DNA of 64,000 bases from Phycisphaeraceae bacterium (GTDB taxonomy: Bacteria > Planctomycetota > Phycisphaerae > Phycisphaerales > UBA1924), in the NCBI GenBank assembly GCA_019636655.1, contig JAHBXB010000004.1:1-64000 (forward strand), given 5' to 3'. Positions 19,115 through 28,473 of this stretch are shown piece after piece. Under the pieces are notes generated by a model. It was not told the DNA's origin. It saw nothing but the letters and a program-made list of their open reading frames with translations, and did no database searches. Each line of letters starts with the position of its first letter. Within the stretch, counting starts at the first letter, position 1. Made by a program: the position numbers and the translations under genes.

Positions 19115-20292
19115 CCGATCGAGCCGCGGGACCGCGTGTACCTCGAATAGATCTCGACGGACTTGCGCGCGATCTCCGGCCAGGTGTAGTCCGCCATCAC
19201 CATCGCCCGTGCCCGCTTCCCCATCTCCGCGGCGGCGGCCGGGTCCGAGAGCACCGCGGCCAGCGCCTCGGCCAGTCGATCCGCGTCCAGCGGGACTACG
19301 TGCCCCGCCTTCCCCGCGGCGACCTCCGGGAAGTTGCAGTGCTCGGACAGCACCATCGGGCACCCCGCCGCCATCGCTTCCAGCACGGCGATGCTGAACC
19401 CCTCCTCGCGGCTGGGGAGGCAGAAGCACGCGGCATCCACAAGGGCGCCGAGTTTCTGGGCCCCGTAGATCGGCCCGGGCAGGTGCACGCGCCCCTCGAG
19501 CCCCGCGCCGCGGATCCTCCTCTCGAAGTCCTCGCGGCACCCCTCATCGGGCCCGGCCACCACCACCCTCGCGCGAGGCTGCCGCGCGGCCATCCTGATG
19601 AACGCCTCGGCGAGGAAATCCAGCCCCTTGCGCTCCTGAAGCCGGGCGAGGAACAGGATGTACGGGTCGTCGCCCAGTTCCGGGTGGGCCGCCCGGAAAT
19701 CGCCCTTTGCCGGCAGCGGCTCGACCTCCTGCACGAAGATCCCATTGGCGAGGATCTCGACCGGGCAGCGCAGCGCGAGCGGTCCGATCAACGCCGCCTC
19801 GGTCTGGTTCAGCGCGTGGATCGCCGCCGCACGGTCGAGCATTGTGCGGTACCCCAGCGCGAGCGCGATCCTCTTCTTGAGGTGCTTCTGGCGAAGCGAC
19901 CACGGCGAGAGCGTGCTGTGGGGTGCGAGCAGGTACGGCACCCCCGCACGCCGCGCCGCCGCGGCAGACACGCGGACGATCGGCAGCCACACCTCGTGGA
20001 GGTGGACCATGTCGAACCCGCTGATGATGGTGTCGAGGGTCCGTCGCGCCCCGCGTGCCGTCGCCCGCTGGAGCAGCCCCCGCCCGGGGTCGCACTCGTG
20101 CCGCACCACGCGGTCAAACCCTGGAACGACCGAGAGGAACCTGCCGACCCGCCCGTCCGTGTCGTCCACGCGGTGGCACAGGATGTGGGCCTCGTGCCCC
20201 GCCGCGGCCTGGGCCGCAGCGAGGCGCACCACCACCGCCGGCGGTCCGCCGCGAACAGGATCGAGTGACTCGGTAACGTGCAGCAGGCGCAT
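19111..20292 (-). CDS. GT4 family glycosyltransferase, paralogue 1
   Basis: 393 residues from the ATG at 20292 (MRLLHVTESLDPVRGGPP). GT-B fold: N-terminal acceptor domain with VVVRLAAAQAAAGHEAHI and FDMVHLHEVWLPIV; donor domain with PYILFLARLQERKGLDFLAE, HLPGPIYGAQKLGALVDAAC and the nucleotide-sugar motif CLPSREEGFSIAVLEAMAAG (ExxxxxxxE). It is clearly paralogous to the divergent gene at 20416-21600; they share LKKR/LKKK, GPIYG, FCLPSREEGFS and HCxFPEVA. Upstream in-frame sequence has no coding character. It probably builds surface polysaccharide; sugars unknown. Confidence 0.87.
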   Translation of the reverse strand: MRLLHVTESLDPVRGGPPAVVVRLAAAQAAAGHEAHILCHRVDDTDGRVGRFLSVVPGFDRVVRHECDPGRGLLQRATARGARRTLDTIISGFDMVHLHEVWLPIVRVSAAAARRAGVPYLLAPHSTLSPWSLRQKHLKKRIALALGYRTMLDRAAAIHALNQTEAALIGPLALRCPVEILANGIFVQEVEPLPAKGDFRAAHPELGDDPYILFLARLQERKGLDFLAEAFIRMAARQPRARVVVAGPDEGCREDFERRIRGAGLEGRVHLPGPIYGAQKLGALVDAACFCLPSREEGFSIAVLEAMAAGCPMVLSEHCNFPEVAAGKAGHVVPLDADRLAEALAAVLSDPAAAAEMGKRARAMVMADYTWPEIARKSVEIYSRYTRSRGSIG

Positions 20293-20415
20293 TGGATCGT
20301 CGTGGCACCGGGGCCGCGAAGTGTATCGGCACACCCGCCGGGCCGATGGTGATGATTCAGCGGACGGACCCTTGTCCGGGCGGGGCCTAGCGTTGGGCCG
20401 CTCTCGATCAACCTC

Positions 20416-21600
20416 ATGCACATCGTCCACGTCATTGACGCTCTCGACCCAGCCCACGGCGGTCCCTCGGTGGTCTGCACCGCGCTCGCCGCGGCGCAGG
20501 CCGGGCTGGGTCACCGGCTGACGATCGTCTCTTTCGACAAGCCCGGCGCGGCCGAGCGGACCGGCCGAATGCTGGCGGCAACCCCGGGCATCGACGGCGT
20601 CGATGTCAGGCTCTTGCCAAGGCCAAGAGGGTTCGGCGCGGTGCTCGCGACGCCCGCCAGGCGGGAACTGCGGTCGCTGCTCGCCTCCGCCCAGTGGACT
20701 GTCCTGCACGGCGTGTGGGACCCGGTCCTGCTCGCCGGCGCGAACGAATCACGCCGGGCCGCCGTTCCCTACTGCGTCGTGCCCCACGGCATGCTCGAGC
20801 CCTGGTGCATGTCGCAGAAGTGGCTGAAGAAGAAGGCCTCGCTCCTGGTCGCCACACGCCGGATGCTCAACTCCGCCGCGTTCCTCCACGCCCTCAACCC
20901 CGACGAGGTCCGTGGCATGATCCCGCACCGACTCAGCCCGCCGGTGCACGTGATCCCAAACGGCGTGTTCCTCGAGGAGGTCGATCCGCTTCCCCCACCG
21001 GGGGCGTTCAGGTCCGCGCACGCCACGGTCGGTGATCGGCCCTACATCCTGTTCCTCAGCCGCATCCATTTCCGCAAGGGGCTGGACCACCTGGCCGATG
21101 CGTTCGCGATATTGGCGAAGCATGATCCCGGTGTGGCGCTGGTGGTCGCCGGCCCGGACGATGGCGAGCGGGGCCCGTTCGAATCGCGGATCGCCAGGCA
21201 CGGCCTCGCCGATCGGGTGCTCCTGACCGGCCCGATCTACGGCCGCGACAAGTTCGCCGCGTTCGCCGATGCCGCCTGCTTCTGCCTCCCCAGCCGCGAG
21301 GAGGGCTTTTCAATGGCGATCCTCGAGGCCCTTGCGTGCCGCACGCCGGTCGTCATCTCGGACCACTGCCACTTCCCGGAAGTGGCCGAGGCGGGGGCGG
21401 GCGAGGTGGTGCCGCTCACGGCCGAGGCGCTCGCCGCGGCGCTGGCCCGGGTCCTCCAATCACCGGAGAGGGCCGAAATGGGGCAGGCTGGCCGGCGGCT
21501 GATCGAGCAGCGGTACACCTGGCGGGCCATCGCGGAGCAGTCGCTGGGGTTCTACCAATCCGCGGCGGGTACCGCCGCGCCGGCATCACCTCGCACGTGA
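20416..21600 (+). CDS. GT4 family glycosyltransferase, paralogue 2
   Basis: 394 residues, GT-B fold. The N-terminus MHIVHVIDALDPAHGGPSVV parallels the divergent paralogue. The donor domain includes PYILFLSRIHFRKGLDHLAD, LTGPIYGRDKFAAFADAACF and CLPSREEGFSMAILEALACR with the EGFSMAILE catalytic/donor loop. The 123-bp divergent gap to paralogue 1 contains a TAGCGT hexamer at 20388-20393 that could serve as -10. The 3' end overlaps the convergent glycosyltransferase gene by 15 nt. It likely acts in the same polysaccharide pathway as its paralogue. Confidence 0.87.
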   Translation: MHIVHVIDALDPAHGGPSVVCTALAAAQAGLGHRLTIVSFDKPGAAERTGRMLAATPGIDGVDVRLLPRPRGFGAVLATPARRELRSLLASAQWTVLHGVWDPVLLAGANESRRAAVPYCVVPHGMLEPWCMSQKWLKKKASLLVATRRMLNSAAFLHALNPDEVRGMIPHRLSPPVHVIPNGVFLEEVDPLPPPGAFRSAHATVGDRPYILFLSRIHFRKGLDHLADAFAILAKHDPGVALVVAGPDDGERGPFESRIARHGLADRVLLTGPIYGRDKFAAFADAACFCLPSREEGFSMAILEALACRTPVVISDHCHFPEVAEAGAGEVVPLTAEALAAALARVLQSPERAEMGQAGRRLIEQRYTWRAIAEQSLGFYQSAAGTAAPASPRT

Positions 21601-22782
21601 CGCCGCGCAGTACCGCACCGCCGCCTCCATCCCGTCGACCATGTTCTTCAGCGTAAATCGTTCCATCACGGTCCGGTGGGCCCCGGCGCCCAGGCGGGCC
21701 GAAAGGTCCGCATCACCCAGCTGGCGGTCCAGCACCTGGGCGAGCGAGTCGGCGTCGTCGTGCCGGAAAAGCAACCCGTTCTCGCCCTCGCGGATCGCCT
21801 CGATCTCCGGGTTGTGCGACGCGATGTCGTTCCCGGTGACTACCGGCACCCCGTACCCGAATGCGTGCAGGATGCTCAGGCCGATGTTCGCGGGGTAGCA
21901 GAACACTCGAGACGCAAGGAAGTACCCCGCCAGCCGATCCTCGTCGTAGATCGCCCCCGGGAACTGCACGTTCGCCGCGATCCCCAGCGTGCCGGCCATC
22001 GCGCGGAGACGATCGAGGTCCGGCCCGTTTCCCACGATCACCACCCGCAGCGCCCCGTGCCGGTCCTTGATCTTCGCCGCGGCCTGCAGGAGCAGGTCAA
22101 CGCGGTTGGCCGGGTCCAGGCGCGAGACGAAGAGCACCACCTTGCCCCCCTCGAGCCCCGCCTCGCGCCGAAAAGCCTCCAGCCGGGCTGGCTCGCTGAT
22201 CCAACGCTCCCGCGCCGATTGGATCGGCCCCTGGTCCAGCGCGTTGAGCGCCACGAACACCCGCTCGCGCGGGATGCCCGCCTCGATGACGCGCTCCGCC
22301 GCGGTGTGGTTGTAGAGCAGCACCGCGGTCGCCTCCTTCCCCATCCGCACGCGCAGGCGGAATCGCTTCTCCGACTCGTTCTTGGAATAGCCGTGCCCCC
22401 ACAGCAGCGTCGGCACACCGCGAAGCCGCGCCAGCCGCAGCGCCGGCCAGCCGCTCATGTAGCGAGTGTTCCACGTCATCCCGAGCACATCCGCCACGTC
22501 GCGCGAGGCCGAGCGGGTCTGCGCGGACTGCCAGAACAGCGGCTGGCCTCGCAATCGCAGGTGCCGCATTGGCGCCGATTCCGCAACAAAGCCGTCGGCG
22601 GGGACGTTCTTCAGCCCCGGTTCCTCGCCGTAGAGCAGCCGGAAATCAATTCCCCCGCGAGACGCCATCTCACGGAAGACGGGCACCCGGTACTTGGGCA
22701 GCGCCGGCTGCACGAGGACGAACCGGATCGGTCGCCCGCCCCGCTCCCCTCCCGGTGTCTGATGTGGTTCTGGTGTCCCCAT
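21586..22782 (-). CDS. GT4-like glycosyltransferase
   Basis: 398 residues. The N-terminus (RFVLVQPALPKYRVPVFREM) is typical of a GT-B subgroup that begins 'Q...P.YR.PFF..L'. The donor part includes GKVVLFVSRLDPANRVDLLL, LRVVIVGNGPDLDRLRAMAG, VQFPGAIYDEDRLAGYFLAS and IGLSILHAFGYGVPVVTGND. It is distinct from the paralogue pair to its left. It is transcribed in the same direction as carB, 30 bp downstream of it, so cotranscription is possible although functionally unexpected. It overlaps the convergent neighbour's 3' end by 15 nt. Confidence 0.85.
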   Translation of the reverse strand: MGTPEPHQTPGGERGGRPIRFVLVQPALPKYRVPVFREMASRGGIDFRLLYGEEPGLKNVPADGFVAESAPMRHLRLRGQPLFWQSAQTRSASRDVADVLGMTWNTRYMSGWPALRLARLRGVPTLLWGHGYSKNESEKRFRLRVRMGKEATAVLLYNHTAAERVIEAGIPRERVFVALNALDQGPIQSARERWISEPARLEAFRREAGLEGGKVVLFVSRLDPANRVDLLLQAAAKIKDRHGALRVVIVGNGPDLDRLRAMAGTLGIAANVQFPGAIYDEDRLAGYFLASRVFCYPANIGLSILHAFGYGVPVVTGNDIASHNPEIEAIREGENGLLFRHDDADSLAQVLDRQLGDADLSARLGAGAHRTVMERFTLKNMVDGMEAAVRYCAASRAR

Positions 22783-22812
22783 GGCGAGAGCCGCGGCCGG
22801 ATGGCCCGGCGA

Positions 22813-25800
22813 CTACGTGGCCGCGTGCTCCCGGTTCGCCGCCGGCTTGACCGACACCTCCGCCCCCGAGCGTCGCTCCGCCTCGGCGCGGAAGTCCTGC
22901 ATCGCCGCCACTCCCCAGCCGTGGCCCCGCACCGCCCGGATCGCCCGCACCGCCGCCAGGGCCCCGGTCGCCGTCGTGATCATCGGGACCCCCAGCCGCA
23001 CCGTCGCCGCGCGGATCTTCCCCTCGTCGGTCTGCCACCCTGTCTTCGTCGGCGTGTTGATCACCAGGTGCACCTTGCCGTCGGACATGAGATCGATCAC
23101 GTTCGGCCTCGCCCCCGCGCCGATCTTCTGCAGCACCGTGGTTGGGACGCCCGCGCCGGCGATGACATCGGCGGTCCCGCCCGTTGCGTACACGCCGAAC
23201 CCCAGTTCGTGCAACTCTTTGGCGACCTGAACAATCGCCGCCTTGTCCGAATCCCGCACCGACAGAAACACGCTGCCGCTCGCGGGCAGCTGAATCCCAG
23301 CACCCATCTGGCTCTTGGCGAAGGCAATCGGCAGGCTCCGATCGATCCCCATAACCTCGCCGGTTGATCGCATCTCCGGTCCCAGCACGACGTCCACGCC
23401 CGGGAACTTGCCGAAGGGGAAGACGCTCTCCTTGACCGCGTACGCGCCGGTGTCCGGCACCTCGCGGGTCCCCAGGTCCGCGAGGCTGCGGCCCATCATC
23501 ACCTTCGCTGCGATCCGCGGCCACTGCACGTGCTTGGCTTTGCCGACGAACGGCGCCGTGCGCGATGCACGCGGGTTCACCTCCAGGATGTAGATCCGGT
23601 CCCCTCCGGTCACCATCCCGTTCGCGCCGGGCTGCTGCTGCTTGATCGCCATCTGCACGTTCATCAGCCCGCGCACCCGCAGTTCCCGCGCCAGGTCGCG
23701 GCTGATCCGCTTGATCTCCTCGACAGTCTCCGCGGCGAGCGACCACGGCGGGATCGTGCACGCCGAGTCCCCCGAGTGGATCCCCGCCTGCTCGATGTGC
23801 TCCATCACGCCGCAGACCAGCGCCGTGCCCGGCTCGCCGGGGCCGCCGCCGAAGTCCGCCACGACGTCGACATCCACCTCCGTCGCGTCGTCCAGGAACT
23901 TGTCGATCAGCACCGGGGCGTTCTCGAGCTCCGAGATGTCGACGGCGTTGAGCATGTAGTGCCGCAGCGCCCTCTCGTCGGGGCAGATCTCCATGCCGCG
24001 CCCGCCCAGCACGTACGAGGGGCGGACCAGCACGGGGTACCCGATGCGCCCCGCGATCTCGACGGCCTGCTCCAGCGTCCGAGCAGTCCCGCTCGGCGGC
24101 TTGCTCAGCCCCAGTTTCTCCAGCAGCGCGTCGAACCGCTTGCGATCCTCGGCGAGATCGATCGAGTCCACGCTGGTGCCGATGATCGGGGCGCCGGCCT
24201 GCTCCAGCCCGTGCGCCAGGTTCAGCGGCGTCTGGCCGCCAAACTGGACGATCAGGCCGTGGACCAAGCCGCCTTGAAGTTGCAGCCATGAATCAATGTT
24301 CGACTCGAGTGTTGGAGCAACATCGAGCTTGACATCTCTCCAGCGGCCAGAAGGCCCCGGCTGATTGACAAACGAAGCGAGCCTTGGTTCGTCGCCGGAA
24401 CTGAACGCGATGTTCCAGACACGGCCCGAGTCGTCAACCCCTTCCAACACCGCCGTCTTGATCTCCTGCCCGTCCAATTCTTGGTAACCGCGACCTGCTG
24501 CGAAGATCGCGAGCCTCCGAATCGCCACCGCCTGGAAGGCTGCGCGAATCTGATTCATGAAATCTGATGGCAACCTGCAGATTGCGTCGCCCTTCCAAGG
24601 GGTAGACAGCCTGCTCGGATCGTGTCTGAACGTGTCGTCTACAAGGAGGCTGCGGCCGTCAGTGTGAGTGAAATCGACTACCTCCACCGGCGTGCGGGAG
24701 GTCATTCGATTCAGCCGCTCCACAACATTCAGCACATCCTCCAGCGTCAGCGGCTCGAAGAACAGCAGGTCGCTCGTGTCGTAGTCCGTGCTGACCGTCT
24801 CCGGGTTTGAGTTGATCATCACCGACTCGAAGCCGAGTTCCTTCGCCGCGAACGCCGCGTGGCAGCAGCAGTAGTCGAACTCGATCCCCTGGCCGATGCG
24901 GTTGGGTCCGCCGCCGAGGATGATCACCTTCTTCCTGTCGCTGACGCGGATCTCGTCGTCCGCCGCGGGCTCTTTGTCCGTGCCCACCGCCGCGGCGGCG
25001 GTCTCGTAGGTGCTGTAGTAGTACGGCGTCCGCGCCTCGAACTCCGCGGCGCACGTGTCGACCAGTTTGTACACCGGCTCGACCCCCAGCGCCTGCCGCC
25101 GCCGGCGCACCCGCAGGATCGTGTCCGTCGAGATCGTCCCCAGGTACAGGTTCGCCAGCTGCGCATCGCTGTACCCCATCTGCTTCGCCTCGAACAGCAC
25201 CCCCGGCGGCACCTCGTCCAGGCTCGCAAAGCCGCACAGCACATCCTCGAACTCGACGAGCCTCCTGATCTGGTCGAGGAAGAACAGGTCGACCTTGCAG
25301 AGCGAGCGGATCCGCTCCAGGCTCCACCCCATCTTCATCGCGTAGCGGATGTAGTACAGCCGCCCCTGGCTGGGCACCGCCAGCTTGCGCGTGAGCTTCT
25401 CCTCGGGGATCGGCCACTCCAGCGCCTCCCCGTCGGCCGTCTTAAGCCCCGTGTCGCTCGCCGCGACCGCGGTCCCCGGGTCGAGCATCAACTGGCTCCC
25501 CTCCACCGCGCGCACCGCCGCCAGCCACTTGTCGTTGCGGTCCAGCCCCAGGCCGAACCGCTTGACCTCCATCGACCGGATCGCCTTCTGCAGGCTCTCC
25601 ACGAACGTCCGTCCGATTGCCATCGCCTCGCCGACGCTCTTCATCTGCGTCGTCAGCGTCTCGTCCGCCTCGGGGAACTTCTCGAAGGTCCACCGCGGCA
25701 TCTTCGTGACGACGTAGTCGATCGCGGGCTCGAAGCACGCGCTCGTGGTCCCCGTGATGTCGTTCTTCAGTTCGTCCAGCGTGTAGCCCACCGCCAGCTT

Positions 25801-26814
25801 CGCCGCGATCTTCGCGATCGGAAACCCCGTCGCCTTGCTCGCCAGCGCGCTGGAGCGGGAGACGCGCGGGTTCATCTCAACGACCACCATCTCGAACGGC
25901 TTCTTCCCGTCCGGGCCCGGCGCCGGATCGGGATTCACCGCGAACTGCACGTTGCTCCCGCCCGTCTCGACGCCCACCTCGCGCATGATCGCGAAGGCCG
26001 CGTCGCGCATCGCCTGGTATTCCTTGTCCGTCAGCGTCAGGATCGGCGCCACCGTGATCGAGTCCCCCGTGTGCACCCCCATTGGGTCGATGTTCTCGAT
26101 CCCGCACACCACCACGCAGTTGTCGGCGCGGTCGCGGACGACCTCCAGCTCGTACTCCTTCCACCCCAGCAGGCTCTTGTCGATCTGCACCTGCCCGATC
26201 ATCGACAGCCGCAGCCCGCGGGTCACGATCTCCTCGAACTCCTCGCGGTTGTATGCGATCCCGCCCCCGCTCCCCCCCAGCGTGAACGCCGGCCGGATGA
26301 TCGCCGGCAGCCCGATCGTCCCCAGGAACTCCAGCGCCTCGGCCTGCGTCGTCACCGTCCGGCACGGCGGCAGCTTCAGCCCCACCTTCTCGCATACCTC
26401 CTTGAACGCCTGCCGGTCCTCCGCCCGCCGGATCGCCTCGCGGCTGGCGCCGATCATCTCGATCCCGTGCCGCGCCAGCACCCCGCTGTCAAACAGGGCG
26501 CACGCCGTGTTCAGCGCCGTCTGCCCGCCCAGCGTCGGCAGCAGCGCGTGGATCGGGTCGCCGATCTCCTTCTGCTTCTGGATGATCTTCTCGACCGCCT
26601 CCGGCGTGATCGGCTCGATGTACGTCCGATCCGAAAACTCCGGATCGGTCATGATCGTCGCCGGGTTCGAGTTCACCAGCACGATCCGGTACCCCTCCGC
26701 CCGCAGCGACTTGCACGCCTGCGTCCCCGAATAGTCGAACTCGCACCCCTGCCCGATGACAATGGGACCCGACCCGATGATCAGGATCGTCTTGATGTCG
26801 GTGCGCTTGGGCAT
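22813..26814 (-). CDS. carB: carbamoyl-phosphate synthase large subunit with an internal insertion
   Basis: Makes carbamoyl phosphate for pyrimidines and arginine, working with the CarA glutaminase. The 1333-residue product begins [20 protein letters not shown], has two carboxyphosphate/ATP-grasp halves ([40 protein letters not shown]), an oligomerisation region, and a C-terminal MGS-like allosteric domain ([20 protein letters not shown]). Family length is about 1070-1110. Much of the excess is one insertion at about residues 703-849 (bases 24270-24708), between [16 protein letters not shown] and [16 protein letters not shown], where homologues have only a short turn. The insert uses relaxed, lower-GC codons unlike the rest of the gene. 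It lacks intein ends (no N-terminal Cys/Ser, no C-terminal HN). AAGGAG precedes the ATG. Confidence 0.95.
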   Translation of the reverse strand: MPKRTDIKTILIIGSGPIVIGQGCEFDYSGTQACKSLRAEGYRIVLVNSNPATIMTDPEFSDRTYIEPITPEAVEKIIQKQKEIGDPIHALLPTLGGQTALNTACALFDSGVLARHGIEMIGASREAIRRAEDRQAFKEVCEKVGLKLPPCRTVTTQAEALEFLGTIGLPAIIRPAFTLGGSGGGIAYNREEFEEIVTRGLRLSMIGQVQIDKSLLGWKEYELEVVRDRADNCVVVCGIENIDPMGVHTGDSITVAPILTLTDKEYQAMRDAAFAIMREVGVETGGSNVQFAVNPDPAPGPDGKKPFEMVVVEMNPRVSRSSALASKATGFPIAKIAAKLAVGYTLDELKNDITGTTSACFEPAIDYVVTKMPRWTFEKFPEADETLTTQMKSVGEAMAIGRTFVESLQKAIRSMEVKRFGLGLDRNDKWLAAVRAVEGSQLMLDPGTAVAASDTGLKTADGEALEWPIPEEKLTRKLAVPSQGRLYYIRYAMKMGWSLERIRSLCKVDLFFLDQIRRLVEFEDVLCGFASLDEVPPGVLFEAKQMGYSDAQLANLYLGTISTDTILRVRRRRQALGVEPVYKLVDTCAAEFEARTPYYYSTYETAAAAVGTDKEPAADDEIRVSDRKKVIILGGGPNRIGQGIEFDYCCCHAAFAAKELGFESVMINSNPETVSTDYDTSDLLFFEPLTLEDVLNVVERLNRMTSRTPVEVVDFTHTDGRSLLVDDTFRHDPSRLSTPWKGDAICRLPSDFMNQIRAAFQAVAIRRLAIFAAGRGYQELDGQEIKTAVLEGVDDSGRVWNIAFSSGDEPRLASFVNQPGPSGRWRDVKLDVAPTLESNIDSWLQLQGGLVHGLIVQFGGQTPLNLAHGLEQAGAPIIGTSVDSIDLAEDRKRFDALLEKLGLSKPPSGTARTLEQAVEIAGRIGYPVLVRPSYVLGGRGMEICPDERALRHYMLNAVDISELENAPVLIDKFLDDATEVDVDVVADFGGGPGEPGTALVCGVMEHIEQAGIHSGDSACTIPPWSLAAETVEEIKRISRDLARELRVRGLMNVQMAIKQQQPGANGMVTGGDRIYILEVNPRASRTAPFVGKAKHVQWPRIAAKVMMGRSLADLGTREVPDTGAYAVKESVFPFGKFPGVDVVLGPEMRSTGEVMGIDRSLPIAFAKSQMGAGIQLPASGSVFLSVRDSDKAAIVQVAKELHELGFGVYATGGTADVIAGAGVPTTVLQKIGAGARPNVIDLMSDGKVHLVINTPTKTGWQTDEGKIRAATVRLGVPMITTATGALAAVRAIRAVRGHGWGVAAMQDFRAEAERRSGAEVSVKPAANREHAAT

Positions 26815-26943
26815 CGGTCTCCTTCAAGGGCCGTCACGGGCAATGGAGGCGGTCGTCGGCTTTGCGCCGGGCGCAAACTCCGTGACAATACGCGCGATGT
26901 CCCGGAATGTCGCTCGCCCAAGGTTGTCCGCGACCGCCCGCGA

Positions 26944-28131
26944 TCAGCCGCGGTCCCCCGCCTTGAGCTCCTCCAGCAGCACCAGCCCGCGGGCCACCGC
27001 CAGTTCCAGATCCGCGCACACGCTCGTGGGATCGATGACCCCCGCCGCGCCGGCCTGCCGGAGTTGCTCGTACTGCTCCCCGGAGAGCCCGGCCAGCACC
27101 AGGCGCCGCTGCTCGCTGCGGAAGGCGGTCAGCACGGTCCGCAGTTCCAGGGCGGCGTTGCTGTCCAGCCGCGTGACGTCCCCCAGGTCCAGGATCACCA
27201 CCCGCGCCGCCTTGGGCAACCGCTCCGCCCACCCCACCAGGTTCGGCAGCCGGTGCACCGTTCCCTTCCGCGTCGCATCCTTCTTCAGGTGGAACACCGC
27301 CAGTTCCCCCGGCAGCCCCCCGACCGTCCCGTTCGAGATGAGGTCAGACGGCTGGATCTCCGCGATCGGCCTCACCAGATCCTGGTAGACGATCCATACC
27401 AGGAACAGCACCGGCGGGATCATCGCCAGCCGCGGCTCGGCCCAATGGATCAGCGTCCCCAGGAACGCCCCGAACGCGAACGACCCGATGATCGACGCCA
27501 GCAGCACCAGCCGGCGCGGCGTCGGGTGCGTCCGCAGCCCGCGGACCAGCGACCGCATCGACCCCGGCGGCACGTCCCGCGGCCGGTCGACCAGCCACCA
27601 CACAAACTGCACCAGCTCCAGCCCAAGGTCCGTCACCACCCCCGTCACGTGTGTCGTCCGCACCACCCCGCTGCTGATCCGCGTGATCGTCGCGTTCTGC
27701 AGCCCCATCGCCGCGGAGGCCACCCCGGTCATCCAGTAGTGCCCCGCTCCCACCATCGCCCCCGCCGGACCGACCTGCTCGACGCCCACGGCGAACACCA
27801 GCAGCAAGGCCGCCTCGGCGGCCATCGGCAGCACATAGATGGATTCCCACCCCCGCCTCCGGCCCAGTTCCGTCATGACGCCGGACAGGACCGCCCCGAG
27901 CAGGAACGTCCCGAGCAGGAACACGGCGTACCCCGCCAGCGGCCAGGCATCCCCGGATCCCAGCATCCCTTCGGCCATGTCCCGCCCGAGGTTGGACGTC
28001 GTCCCACTGACGTGCGAGGTCACCGATCCACAGACCAGGATCGCGATCAGGTTCGTATACCCCGCCACCCACGCCAATGTCACCGCCAGCCGGGCCTGCT
28101 GGACGAAGGAATGCGCCTGGCCGACAAACAC
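26944..28131 (-). CDS. DUF1275 (YoaK-like) membrane protein fused to a STAS domain
   Basis: 395 residues from a GTG start. Residues 1 to about 250 are a six-helix DUF1275/YoaK-like membrane domain (LAVTLAWVAGYTNLIAILVC, TSHVSGTTSNLGRDMAE, GLQNATITRISSGVVRTTHV). Residues about 280-390 form a STAS/anti-sigma-antagonist-like domain (ARVVILDLGDVTRLDSNAAL, ELRTVLTAFRSEQRRLVLAG). STAS domains are familiar on SulP anion transporters, but here one is attached to a DUF1275 domain. No strong Shine-Dalgarno sequence is seen. carB follows downstream on the same strand, with 129 bp between them. Function unknown; nucleotide-sensing control of a small-molecule channel is an inference from domain types. Confidence 0.8.
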   Translation of the reverse strand: MFVGQAHSFVQQARLAVTLAWVAGYTNLIAILVCGSVTSHVSGTTSNLGRDMAEGMLGSGDAWPLAGYAVFLLGTFLLGAVLSGVMTELGRRRGWESIYVLPMAAEAALLLVFAVGVEQVGPAGAMVGAGHYWMTGVASAAMGLQNATITRISSGVVRTTHVTGVVTDLGLELVQFVWWLVDRPRDVPPGSMRSLVRGLRTHPTPRRLVLLASIIGSFAFGAFLGTLIHWAEPRLAMIPPVLFLVWIVYQDLVRPIAEIQPSDLISNGTVGGLPGELAVFHLKKDATRKGTVHRLPNLVGWAERLPKAARVVILDLGDVTRLDSNAALELRTVLTAFRSEQRRLVLAGLSGEQYEQLRQAGAAGVIDPTSVCADLELAVARGLVLLEELKAGDRG

Positions 28132-28473
28132 GGTTCAGCCCCGCGAACCCCTCCCCGTTTCGACCCGACCCTCACCCGCCGACAATAGCCTACCGACGCC
28201 TCCGATAATTCGGTCTGCGGAAAGTCTGACTTAAGTCATTGTGCAATAAGCAGTTGGCCTGCGCAGTCGGGCAATTCGATAACCAACGCAGGCCATGATC
28301 CGGAATTCCGCGTTTCGGCGACCCGGCGAGCGGCCGGTGACGTACCACGGCGTCGCCTGTCATTTGGGCCGATACACCCTATAGGATCCCCCGCGGGCGG
28401 TTCCTTGACGACACCCCCGACATTCCGAGCCCGCCGGCCCCCGGCACGGGGCCCCACCCAGGAGCCGACCCTT
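28132..28473. other. 342-bp divergent intergenic region upstream of glmS with clustered palindromes
   Basis: No gene is seen. The segment 28200-28340 is markedly less GC-rich than its surroundings and holds three dyads, listed separately. I looked for a glmS ribozyme and did not recognise one. A Shine-Dalgarno AGGAG lies 10 nt before the glmS ATG. Confidence 0.5.
28227..28310. repeat. three adjacent dyad symmetries upstream of glmS
   Basis: TGACTTAAGTCA (28227-28238) is a perfect 12-bp palindrome. TGGCCTGCG (28255-28263) pairs perfectly with CGCAGGCCA (28287-28295) across a 23-nt loop. CGGAATTCCG (28301-28310) is a perfect 10-bp palindrome. They could be operators or a leader structure controlling glmS or the divergent DUF1275-STAS gene. 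Confidence 0.5.

Noticed and set aside
24270-24708. Intein in CarB
   Set aside because: The insert lacks a nucleophilic first residue and the C-terminal His-Asn pair, and no Hint or endonuclease motifs are visible.
24859-28188. 1109-codon plus-strand frame opposite carB and the DUF1275-STAS gene
   Set aside because: It spans two unrelated minus-strand genes, is Arg/His/Pro-rich and has no recognisable motif; an antisense shadow.
28132-28473. glmS ribozyme/riboswitch upstream of glmS
   Set aside because: I could not recognise the conserved ribozyme core; the leader after a plausible promoter is short and only simple palindromes are seen.
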